Assembly (NCBI GenBank): GCA_019217005.1
Contig: JAHBNG010000137.1
Span: forward strand, 1 to 40,252
Reading direction: 5' to 3'
Source of the DNA: Chloroflexi bacterium TSY
GTDB lineage: Bacteria; Chloroflexota; Anaerolineae; Caldilineales; Caldilineaceae
DNA length: 40,252 nt
Below the pieces are notes generated by a model, which worked only from the letters and a program-made list of their open reading frames with translations, was not told where the DNA came from and ran no database searches. The translations under genes and the position numbers were made by a program. Below, one piece after another: positions 8,416 through 16,729 of the stretch. Each line of letters starts with the position of its first letter. The stretch's first letter is position 1.

Positions 8416-10180
8416 ATGCGAATTGGGATTGATGTTGGCGGCACAAATACGGATGCCGTCTTGATGGATGGCACGCAAGTATTGGCATCCCACAAAACCC
8501 CCACCACCCAAGATGTAACAAGCGGCATTACTGGTGCGCTGCGTGCGGTCATGGGTGGCGCGCGTGCAGATGCAGGCGCAATCGACACTGTTATGATCGG
8601 TACAACCCACTTTACAAATGCCATTGTTGAGAGACGACGGTTGACCGAAGTAGCCGCAGTACGGTTGGGGTTACCGGCAACCAAAGCGTTGCCTCCAATG
8701 ATCGATTGGCCCGCTGAGCTGCGCGATGCCATCGGTGGTCATCGCTATCTCGCTCATGGCGGCTATGAATTTAATGGCCAGAAGATCTCCGAGATTGACG
8801 AGGATGAACTACGCAGCATTGCTGCCGAGATTCGTGAGAAAGGGATACGTTCGGTTGCTATTTCGTCTGTCTACTCACCGGTGAACACGGATATTGAGGA
8901 AGAAGCGGCCAGAATCTTACAGGAAGTGATACCTGACGTAGCGGTTACGCTCTCCCATGAGATTGGACGCATTGGGCTCTTGGAACGCGAGAATGCAGCA
9001 ATCCTCAACGCGTGTTTGCGTGACTTGGCTGTCCAGATTGTTGAAGCCTTTGACGCGGCTCTCAAAGATCTGCAAATCGATGCCCCCTTCTATCTAAGCC
9101 AGAACGACGGCACATTGATGAACGCCGATTTTGCGCGCAAATATCCAGTGCTAACGATTGCATCGGGCCCCACCAACAGTATGAGGGGGGCGGCCTTTCT
9201 CTCTGGCGTGAAAGATGGCGTCGTGGTCGATGTTGGTGGCACAACCTCTGATGTTGGGATGTTGCTGCAAGGCTTTCCGCGCGAAGCATCTGTTGCTGTG
9301 GAAGTCGGCGGCGTTCGAACCAATTTCCGCATGCCGGATGTCTACTCTTTTGGCTTAGGAGGCGGCAGTTTGGTGCGCCAAAATGGCAATCTGCAGATTG
9401 GCCCACAAAGTGTGGGGTACGAATTGACCAGCAAGGCACTCGTCTTTGGCGGCGATACGTTGACGACGACTGATGTAGTTGTTGCTGCCGGTCTCAGTAG
9501 ATCCAAATTTGGCGTTTTTGGCGATTTTCAGTCGAGATTGCAGGGATTTTGGAGTCATTTATTCAGATTTCGGTTACAGAAAACAACCTATTTCATATCT
9601 GAAAATCGCCCAAATCTAACGCAAAAACTAGATATCGACCGGCAAATTTGTATTTATGTCAACTGTTTAGCCAGAATTCTCTCTCAAAACCTGAAATTTG
9701 GATCTACTGGGTCTAGCAAATGTTGGCGACTCAGGGAACGTTTCCCAAATTGATGCTGTGCTTGTTGAAGCTTCTCTCGATCGAATTCAGGAGATGACAG
9801 AAGTTGCTGTGGACCGGATGAAGACCAGCGCGGAAGCGGTGCCGGTCATTGTGGTGGGTGGCGGTAGTATCCTCATTACCAGAGACGTCAGTGGTGCGTC
9901 CGAAATGATTAAGCCGGAACACTTTGCGGTCGCCAATGCAGTGGGAGCTGCTATTGCTCAGATCGGCGGTGAAACCGATACAATCTTCTCCCTTGATGAA
10001 GTGAGCCGCGATGATGCCCTAGCCAAAGCGAAAGAAGAAGCCATCCAGAAGGCAGTGAACAACGGTGCCGATCCCAATTCTGTTGACATCGTGGACGTTG
10101 AAGAGATTCCGTTGGCCTACTTGCCTGGGAGTGCGACACGGATCCGCGTGAAGGCGATCGGTGATCTTGTAACTGGATAG
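8416..10180 (+). pseudogene. Short hydantoinase A family gene, split by a 215-bp MITE
   Basis: The ATG at 8416 has GAGAGGAG just upstream and gives MRIGIDVGGTNTDAVLMDG, the ATPase loop of the hydantoinase/oxoprolinase family. The second loop is VVVDVGGTTSDVGML. The first part runs to Gly-Leu at 9490-9495 and then enters the MITE. The remaining part resumes in another frame with ANVGDSGNVSQIDAVLVEASLDRI and ends at 10180. Removing the MITE plus one 5-bp target copy (220 bp) rejoins both parts in frame as AAGLANVGDSGNV and gives 514 residues, a typical length for the short HyuA that travels with DUF917. As it stands, translation would run through the MITE and stop at 9753, giving about 445 residues without the C-terminal segment. 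It is the first gene of the operon. Confidence 0.9.
9495..9709 (+). mobile_element. MITE family A, copy 2, inserted in a hydantoinase gene
   Basis: A 215-bp element with 16-bp perfect terminal inverted repeats (CAGTAGATCCAAATTT and complement), flanked by a perfect 5-bp direct repeat, GGTCT, at 9490-9494 and 9710-9714. It matches the copy at 1477-1691 in inverse orientation with equal length. The interior has no transposase. One frame is open right through it, and its right end supplies a TTG (9698) in frame with the downstream half of the host gene. The parent element is not in the window. Confidence 0.93.
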
Positions 10181-10198
10181 AAGAAGATTGGAGTATCC

Positions 10199-11278
10199 AT
10201 GAGACGAATCCATGCTGAAAATATGGAAGACCTGGCCATCGGCGCGGCTGTGTTGGGAACTGGTGGTGGTGGTGATCCCTATATTGGAAAGTTGATGGCC
10301 ATTGAGGCGATCAACAATTATGGTCCGGTTCAACTGCTCGACGTTTCCGAGTTGGATGACGATGCATTGGTCGTTCCATCGGCCATGATGGGGGCGCCAA
10401 CCGTGATGGTCGAGAAGATGCCGAGTGGTGAAGAGATCATCCACGCCTTCAAATCGCTCGAAGAGTATTTGGGCCGCAAGATCGACGCAACGGTGTCCAT
10501 TGAAGCGGGCGGTCTGAACTCGACGACCCCGTTCAGCGTTGCCGCACAACTGGGTATTCCACTAGTCGATGCCGATGGCATGGGGCGAGCCTTTCCCGAA
10601 ATTCAGATGGTAACCTGCACGCTCTATGGCGTTGATGCAACACCCATGGCCATGGCTGATGAGAAGGGCAATTCACTCATCATCAACACCATCAACAATC
10701 ACTGGACGGAAACCTTTGCGCGCAGTGCCACCATGGAGATGGGCGCGACCGCAATGATTGCTCTCTACGCCATGACCGGGAAGCAGCTGAAGGAAGGAAT
10801 GATTCCCGGCACGTTGACGTTGGCCGAGACCATTGGTCGCTCCATCCGCGAAGCGCGCGAGAAGAATGAGGCACCAATCCAAAAAGTGTTGGAGCTGACC
10901 AATGGATATGAAGTCTTCCGCGGCAAAATTGTGGATGTGCAACGGCAAACCGTGGCTGGATTTGCCAAGGGCGAAGCAACTTTCAGCGGCGTTGAAGGGT
11001 ACAGCGGCAGCCAGATGACGCTCAATTTTCAGAACGAACATCTGGTGGCGATTCAAGATGGAGAGATTGTGGTGTCGACACCCGATCTCATCACCGTTTT
11101 GGATGCCGAGACAGGAGAACCAATTACGACGGAGGGGCTGCGGTATGGATTCCGCGTGGTTGTTCTCGGAATGCCGTGCGATGGCAAATGGCGAACACCT
11201 GAAGGATTGGCGCTGGTTGGACCAAAATATTTTGGATATGACATAGATTACACACCGGTAGAGCAACGCTATGGCTGA
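10199..11278 (+). CDS. DUF917 family protein (S-methyl-thiohydantoin desulfurase-like), copy 1
   Basis: A 359-residue soluble protein of the DUF917 family, now often labelled S-methyl thiohydantoin desulfurase domain protein. The family's glycine-rich start is plain: LAIGAAVLGTGGGGDPYIG. Other conserved blocks are MMGAPTVMVEKMPSG, IPLVDADGMGRAFPEIQM, and the C-terminal PDLITVLDAETGEPITTEGLRYGFRVVVLGMPC. Members nearly always sit beside hydantoinase A-like genes, as here, 18 bases after the interrupted hyuA. The reaction is poorly defined; a role in opening or desulfurising hydantoin-like rings is inferred from the family. A second copy lies at 28010. The 3' end overlaps the next gene by 8 bases. 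Confidence 0.88.
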   Translation: MRRIHAENMEDLAIGAAVLGTGGGGDPYIGKLMAIEAINNYGPVQLLDVSELDDDALVVPSAMMGAPTVMVEKMPSGEEIIHAFKSLEEYLGRKIDATVSIEAGGLNSTTPFSVAAQLGIPLVDADGMGRAFPEIQMVTCTLYGVDATPMAMADEKGNSLIINTINNHWTETFARSATMEMGATAMIALYAMTGKQLKEGMIPGTLTLAETIGRSIREAREKNEAPIQKVLELTNGYEVFRGKIVDVQRQTVAGFAKGEATFSGVEGYSGSQMTLNFQNEHLVAIQDGEIVVSTPDLITVLDAETGEPITTEGLRYGFRVVVLGMPCDGKWRTPEGLALVGPKYFGYDIDYTPVEQRYG

Positions 11279-11606
11279 GAATCCCAATACGCAAATGGCA
11301 ATGACCGAAGAAGAAGCACTCAAACTCGTTGCCTACCTCACTGCCAGCGCAGACATCTCTCTCTTTGAACCTGAACTATATGGTCCGTTTCGGCTCATTG
11401 ATGCCGCGAGTCAAGTCGCTGATGCTGTTCTTAGTCACAACCCCAGCAAGGAACGTCGGGCCTTCTGGGAAGCATTCAAGCGAGAGATCGATGAAAAGAA
11501 AGGATGGCTCATGTGGGATCGGCCTGGCTTTCGGGCCTTTTTGCAGGAGATGCCCGCCAATGTTGCAGCGGAGATGACTCGCACGAAGGCTCGTGATCAT
11601 GACTAA
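11271..11606 (+). CDS. Small DUF6092-like protein
   Basis: A 111-residue protein, mostly helical by appearance, without signal peptide or membrane segment. The core ALKLVAYLTASADISLFEPELYGPFRLIDAASQVADAVL followed by KGWLMWDRPGFRAFLQEM resembles the DUF6092 family as I recall it; that assignment is from memory. Its start overlaps the DUF917 stop by 8 bases (11271-11278) and its own stop overlaps the next gene by 8 bases, so it is translated as part of the operon. The function is unknown; the location suggests an accessory subunit for the hydantoinase/DUF917 proteins. Confidence 0.7.
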   Translation: MAENPNTQMAMTEEEALKLVAYLTASADISLFEPELYGPFRLIDAASQVADAVLSHNPSKERRAFWEAFKREIDEKKGWLMWDRPGFRAFLQEMPANVAAEMTRTKARDHD

Positions 11607-12150
11607 AAATCCTCTCTTCGATGCGATCAAGAAGCGCCGGGTCTGTCGTTCCTTTCAAGACAAACCTGTCTCTCGGGAGAATCTAGAGATCTTGCTACAA
11701 TCGGCTCGTTGGGCACCGAGCGCTGGCAATCGACGGATTCATAAGTTTATCGTCATAGATGACCAGCCAACCATCAACCTGATCCGCTCCTTTTCCCCAG
11801 GGATGTTGGCCCATCCTGGCGCGCTTATCCTGATCTGCACCGATTTGGAAAAGGCCCGCATCGAGGGCGTCAACCTAATCGACGATGCCACAACTTGGAT
11901 TGATGTCGGTGCTGCGGCCCAAAATATTATGCTCACGGCGATGGAACTGGGCTTGGGCACATGCCCCACAACCTCTTTCAGCGCAACCGGCGTTGGCACC
12001 GTGATTAATCGACCTGATCATCTGGTGATCGAGTACATCGTGCAGATCGGTGTGCCTCAGGAAGAGACACGCGTCATGCGAGCCAGGGCATCAACAAAGT
12101 TGCGGATTGAAGAGATTAGTTATTGGGGGGCGTTTCCAAAACATGAATGA
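11599..12150 (+). CDS. Nitroreductase-fold FMN oxidoreductase
   Basis: A 183-residue nitroreductase family protein, expected to bind FMN and reduce a substrate with NAD(P)H. The opening FDAIKKRRVCRSFQDKPV and LQSARWAPSAGNRRIHKFIVI are the family's FMN-phosphate and dimer segments. WIDVGAAAQNIMLTAMELGLGTCPTTSF is the central helix. The ATG at 11599 is preferred over a GTG two codons earlier; it overlaps the preceding gene by 8 bases. In this operon it may reduce a ring or imine intermediate of the hydantoinase pathway, but the substrate is not visible. Its stop overlaps the next gene's ATG by 8 bases. Confidence 0.85.
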   Translation: MTKNPLFDAIKKRRVCRSFQDKPVSRENLEILLQSARWAPSAGNRRIHKFIVIDDQPTINLIRSFSPGMLAHPGALILICTDLEKARIEGVNLIDDATTWIDVGAAAQNIMLTAMELGLGTCPTTSFSATGVGTVINRPDHLVIEYIVQIGVPQEETRVMRARASTKLRIEEISYWGAFPKHE

Positions 12151-13846
12151 GATACAGAGCGACCCCTTCACCTAGGAGATCATCAAATCGAAACTGCTCG
12201 CCGTCTCCGATGAGATGAGCGTGGTGTTGGCGCGCACCAGCATGAGCCCCATTATCTACGAAGTGCTGGATTTTGCTTGCGGCATCACTGACCCAGACGG
12301 ACAGGTCATCGCGCAAGCTAATGGTCTGACCCTCTTCACCGGCACCTTTGCAGCGCAGGTTCAATCGGTTACGCGGGAATTTGGCCCAGACCGAATCAAG
12401 CCCGGTGATATCTTTATGACCAATGGCCCTTACGATGGCGGCACCCATACTTGCGATATTGCATTGATTCAACCCATCTTCGTGAATGATGAGATTGTGG
12501 CATTCGGCATTTCCATTACCCACTGGACAGAGGTTGGTGGCAAATCGCCCGGAAGCGTTTCACCTGACGCCACTGAGATCTATCAGGAAGGACTGCAATT
12601 TCCCATCATTCACATCGTCAAGCAGGGTGAATTGGTTGAAGAGATTGTTGAGATTATCCGGGTCAACGTCCGCTTACCGCTGATGTCCATCGGCGATCTG
12701 AATGCGGGTATTGCGGCCTGTCGCATTGCCGAAAAGCGAGTCCAAGAGATGTGTAGCCGCTATGGATTGCCCAGCATTCAACGCGCGTTTACGACCATGT
12801 TGGAGCATGGCGAAGCAATGGCCAGGGCTGCGATTCGGCAGATTCCCAACGGTGTTTATCATGCCGAAGACATCATCGATGGCGATGGTATCCTCGATGA
12901 AGACATTCCGGTCTGCGTTAAAATCACGGTTGAAGATGAGTCCATGATTGTGGACTTTACCGGCTGTGCCCCGCAACGACCAGGTCCAATCAACTGTGCG
13001 CACGGTGCGTTGATGTCCGCTTGTAAGACCGTCTTTAAGGCCATCACTGGTCCCCAAGCGCCCACGAACGAAGGCTGGTTTCGTCCATATGAGGTGATCA
13101 TACCAGAGGGAACCGTTTTCAGCGCTACCCGTCCAGCCCCAACAGGTTGGTATTATGAATCGACTTCCCACGTGACTGAGTTGATCTGGATGGCCTTGGC
13201 GCCAGTTCTGCCAGAGCGTCTCAGTGCAGGAAGCTACTTGAGCCTCTGTGCCACCTATCTCGGCGGCATCGATGACGAAAGTGGCGAAGTTTGGGTGCAA
13301 CCGGAGCCAAACAATGGTGGTTGGGGCGCGGGAGAGGGAATGGATGGAGCCAATGGTCTTATCGGCACGGTGGATGGTGATACCTACAACTACCCGGTTG
13401 AGTTGGCCGAAAGCAAGGTTCCACTGCTGGTCGAGCAATATAGCCTCAACACGCAAGATAGTGGCGGAGAAGGTCAGTGGCGGGGCGGGATTGGCTGCAT
13501 TCGAGAGTATCGCTTGCTCAACAGCAACACGTTTCTCCACGCCAGCATGGGGCGCAATCGGGTTCGTCCATGGGGGTTAAAGGGCGGCACTGAGGGGACG
13601 AACAACTATGTTGAAATTGAACGACCAAATGGGGAAGCAGTGGAAGTGGTGTCTCGTGTAGCAAATGTGCAGCTGCCCAAAGATACACGGGTGCGCATTG
13701 TGACCGGACGCGGCGGTGGATATGGCGACCCCAAGAACCGTTCGTCCGAACAAGTGCGTGATGATGTCGTGAATGGATACATGACCAGGGAAGCCGCGAA
13801 AGAATTTTATGGGGTGGACTCATGGCAGAACAATCATTCAAAGTAG
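12143..13846 (+). pseudogene. hyuB: Hydantoinase B / oxoprolinase family gene (copy 2) with an amber codon at position 11
   Basis: The ATG at 12143 overlaps the nitroreductase stop by 8 bases, as do the two junctions before it. It begins MNEIQSDPFT, then TAG (12173-12175), then EIIKSKLLAVSDEMSVVLARTSMSP. The family consensus at this site is DPxTLEI, as in the intact copy at 5784, so a Leu codon (TTG) probably became TAG. From there to 13846 the frame is intact and conserved: KPGDIFMTNGPYDGGTHTCDIAL, QDSGGEGQWRGGIG, GRGGGYGDPKNR. Protein could still come from an internal ATG at 12215 (543 residues) lacking the conserved first 24 residues, or from amber read-through. It pairs with the hyuA at 14493. 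Confidence 0.8.
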
Positions 13847-14496
13847 GCGATTCGGTTCGGGTCAAAGCGGAGATAAGAGATGTCGATCTCGGCACCGAAA
13901 TCAGTGGATGGCAGGGGCGTATAAAGGAAATTAGTCCGAAAGATGACGTCATTACTGTTAAATGGGATAGCATTGCCCTACGAAATACACCCAGTGAAGT
14001 CATTACGAAGTGTGAACAGGAGGGACTGGACTGGACTGAATATAGGATTGGACTGGACGAGGTGGATCCCTCGACAGCCAGAGATACAGAAGATGACGTT
14101 GAAGAAGCAATTGACGAGATTGAAAGCGCACATGCTTGGGACTATATTGACGGTCCAGAAGGCGAACTCATCCGTCAAGTTTTTGCAGAATACGAAGATG
14201 ACGTTGAGGATGAAATGGATGCGCTTTACGCGTGGGATGAGTATCTGACAGCAAACCTAACTCTTCCGTTCGATGCCAAAGTCAGCGAATTTCAAGAGAG
14301 AGGACCTTTTCGAGTGGGTGACAAAGTGAAGGTAGTGGAACTCGATGACACTGACAATCTCTATGGAATCATTGTGCGGCTTGGCTCTAACCGCAAGGGG
14401 AGCCACTTCCCTCTCTGTGATCTGGAAGCAGTAGACAAGAAATCATCTCAATATCTGCCCGTCCACGCGTACAGCGTCTGGTTTGCCAATAGATGA
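13822..14496 (+). CDS. Two-lobed SH3-like protein, relative of cyanobacterial 'calcium-binding protein'
   Basis: A 224-residue acidic protein. Residues about 6-38 (FKVGDSVRVKAEI...GWQGRIKEI) and about 160-224 (FRVGDKVKVVELDD...GIIVRL...) look like two SH3-like barrels. They are joined by an acidic helical stretch rich in Asp and Glu (TEDDVEEAIDEIESAHAWDY). The ending SHFPLCDLEAVDKKS...YSVWFANR closely resembles small proteins annotated as calcium-binding in cyanobacteria; this comes from memory. The start lies 25 bases inside hydantoinase B and the stop overlaps hydantoinase A by 4 bases, so it is embedded in the operon between two partner subunits. The function is unknown; a structural or metal-binding accessory is possible. 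Confidence 0.7.
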   Translation: MAEQSFKVGDSVRVKAEIRDVDLGTEISGWQGRIKEISPKDDVITVKWDSIALRNTPSEVITKCEQEGLDWTEYRIGLDEVDPSTARDTEDDVEEAIDEIESAHAWDYIDGPEGELIRQVFAEYEDDVEDEMDALYAWDEYLTANLTLPFDAKVSEFQERGPFRVGDKVKVVELDDTDNLYGIIVRLGSNRKGSHFPLCDLEAVDKKSSQYLPVHAYSVWFANR

Positions 14497-16538
14497 GTAT
14501 CCGACTCGCCACCGACATCGGTGGCACTTTCACCGATTTGGTCGCTTTTGATGAAGAGAGCGGAACAATTCAACTGGGCAAGTCTTCCTCCACACCAAGT
14601 GATTTTGCGCGCGGACTCTTAGATGCCGTTGACTTGGCCGACCTCTCGTTGTCAGAGGTAGACTATTTTGTTCACGGATGCACGGTTGTTATTAACGCCA
14701 TCACCGAACGGAAAGGCGTTAAGACAGCCCTCGTTACAACCAAGGGTTTCCGGGATGTACTGGAGATTGGGCGCGGCAATCGGCCCGATATGTACAATTT
14801 TCGCTATCAAAAGCCCGTCCCTTTTGTCCCCAGGCATCTACGCTTTGAAGTGTTGGAGCGGGTCAACTTTCAGGGACATGTGCTAACGCCACTCGATTTG
14901 AGCAGCCTCGATGCGATTGCAGATGCTTGTCGAACAGCCAAAGTTGAAGCCGTTGCCATCTGTTTTCTCCACGCGTATGCCTATCCAAAACATGAGCAGA
15001 CGATAGCCACCAGACTTCGGGAGAAGTTGCCGAACGTTGCCGTGACGATTTCAAGTGAGATCATTCGGGAGTGGCGGGAGTATGAAAGAACAAACACCAC
15101 CGTACTCAACGGCTATGTCATGCCCATCGTGCAAGGTTACCTGGATCGATTGGAAGAAGCGATTAGCGCGCGGGGGTTGACCAGTCCGCTTCACGTAATG
15201 CAATCCAATGGTGGAACAGCCTCCTTCCAAACGGCGAAAAAATTGCCAATCTATCTGATCGAATCGGGGCCAGTCGCGGGCGTCATTGGCGCTGCAGCCA
15301 TCGGCAAGGCAGCTGGGTATGCGAACGTGATTTCGTTCGACGTGGGCGGGACCACCGCCAAGTGTTCACTCATCGAGAATGGTGAACCTAAGACAACGAC
15401 CGAGTACAAACTGGAATGGACGCCCCTTTCACCTGGCTATCCGATCAAGACTGCTGTGGTGGATATTGTGGAGATCGGTGCGGGTGGAGGGTCGATCGCA
15501 TGGTTTGATGAAGGAGAACAGTTCCACGTCGGCCCCAAAAGCGCCGGGGCGAATCCTGGGCCAGCTTGCTACGGTTTGGGAGGAGAAGCACCCACGGTCA
15601 CCGATGCCAAGCTCGTGGCTGGAGTCATCAATGCTGATAACTTTCTCGGCGGACAGCTGACCATTTATCCCGCGCTTGCGCACCATGCCCTGGAACCTGT
15701 TGCTGCGAAGATGGGGACAACGGTCGAGGCGGCGGCGAATGGTATTATTCGCATGGCGAATGCCAATATGACCGAAGCGCTCAAGTTGATTTCGGTACAA
15801 AAGGGGTATGATCCGCGGGATTTTGCCTTGGTTGCTTTCGGAGGCGGCGGGGCCATGCACGCAGCTGCACTGGCCAAGGAACTTCACATTGAGCGAGTCA
15901 TCGTGCCACCCCACCCTGGTCATTTTTCCGCTTGGGGCATGTTGGTGACTTTGCCCCGGGTTGATTTGGTGCGGACCAGCGTTCATCGTAGCAGTTCTAT
16001 CTCTGTCAACGAATTGACGGCTCAATTTAACGCATTGGAAGAGGAAGCGAGAGGGCGGCTTTCCCAAGATAGCTACCGGGAATCGGAGGGTACGATTTTC
16101 CTCCAGCGGCGCGCGGATCTTCGCTATCACGGTCAGGAGCATACAGTGTCGGTACCAGTTGGTTTAGAAATCGAACACGTGGATCAGATTGTAAGCGATT
16201 TTCATGTCGCCCACGAGCGGATGTATACCTTTCAATTGCCAGATACGCCGGTTGAATTTGTCAACTTTCACGTGACTGGATTTCTTCAGGCGCGGACGCC
16301 AGCAATTCAGAAAGTTGATCGGGCTGGATCCATCGATACGCCCCAACCCAAGATGCGCGAAGTCGATTTTGATGTCGATGGTGTGCATAAGACACTGATT
16401 TATCATCGGCGTCAGCTGCATCCAGGTTTTGTGGCAGAAGGCCCAATAATCGTTGAAGAGCCTGCCTCGACGACGCTCATTCATCCCAAACAGAAACTGG
16501 AAGTAGATTCGTTTGGCAATCTAGTGATTGGGATTTGA
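14493..16538 (+). CDS. hyuA: Hydantoinase A / oxoprolinase family protein (copy 2)
   Basis: A 681-residue full-length ASKHA-fold ATPase subunit. Both phosphate loops are present: ATDIGGTFTDLVAFD at the start and ISFDVGGTTAKCSLI in the middle. EIGAGGGSIAWFDEG, GPACYGLGGEAPTVTDA and ALVAFGGGGAMHAAALA also match. It starts with ATG overlapping the previous stop by four bases (ATGA). It is the last gene of this operon and the expected partner of the hydantoinase B at 12143. Intact; the substrate is unknown. Confidence 0.92.
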   Translation: MSIRLATDIGGTFTDLVAFDEESGTIQLGKSSSTPSDFARGLLDAVDLADLSLSEVDYFVHGCTVVINAITERKGVKTALVTTKGFRDVLEIGRGNRPDMYNFRYQKPVPFVPRHLRFEVLERVNFQGHVLTPLDLSSLDAIADACRTAKVEAVAICFLHAYAYPKHEQTIATRLREKLPNVAVTISSEIIREWREYERTNTTVLNGYVMPIVQGYLDRLEEAISARGLTSPLHVMQSNGGTASFQTAKKLPIYLIESGPVAGVIGAAAIGKAAGYANVISFDVGGTTAKCSLIENGEPKTTTEYKLEWTPLSPGYPIKTAVVDIVEIGAGGGSIAWFDEGEQFHVGPKSAGANPGPACYGLGGEAPTVTDAKLVAGVINADNFLGGQLTIYPALAHHALEPVAAKMGTTVEAAANGIIRMANANMTEALKLISVQKGYDPRDFALVAFGGGGAMHAAALAKELHIERVIVPPHPGHFSAWGMLVTLPRVDLVRTSVHRSSSISVNELTAQFNALEEEARGRLSQDSYRESEGTIFLQRRADLRYHGQEHTVSVPVGLEIEHVDQIVSDFHVAHERMYTFQLPDTPVEFVNFHVTGFLQARTPAIQKVDRAGSIDTPQPKMREVDFDVDGVHKTLIYHRRQLHPGFVAEGPIIVEEPASTTLIHPKQKLEVDSFGNLVIGI

Positions 16539-16729
16539 CTATTCTAGATTCCCAAGCAAAACTATAGATGACCTTCACGGTTTGGGTACGAGAATAGTGA
16601 GTAAAGAAGATTTTTTCGATTGATTTCTCTACTATCACTTAATCGGTCTTGTCGAACAGGTGAGAAGCTACGCCGAATATGATTTTACGAAGACCATCTA
16701 TACCATTTAATCATGACAAGGAGAAAGAA

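Noticed and set aside
9355..9753. Reading the MITE interior as real protein sequence of the hydantoinase
   Set aside because: The region is flanked by GGTCT duplications, matches a non-coding copy at 1477-1691, and its removal restores the family sequence.
16539..16729. A terminator or promoter between hydantoinase A and the binding-protein gene
   Set aside because: A weak TTGGGA/TCCCAA stem without a T-run and no -35/-10 pair at proper spacing; only the ribosome-binding site is credible.
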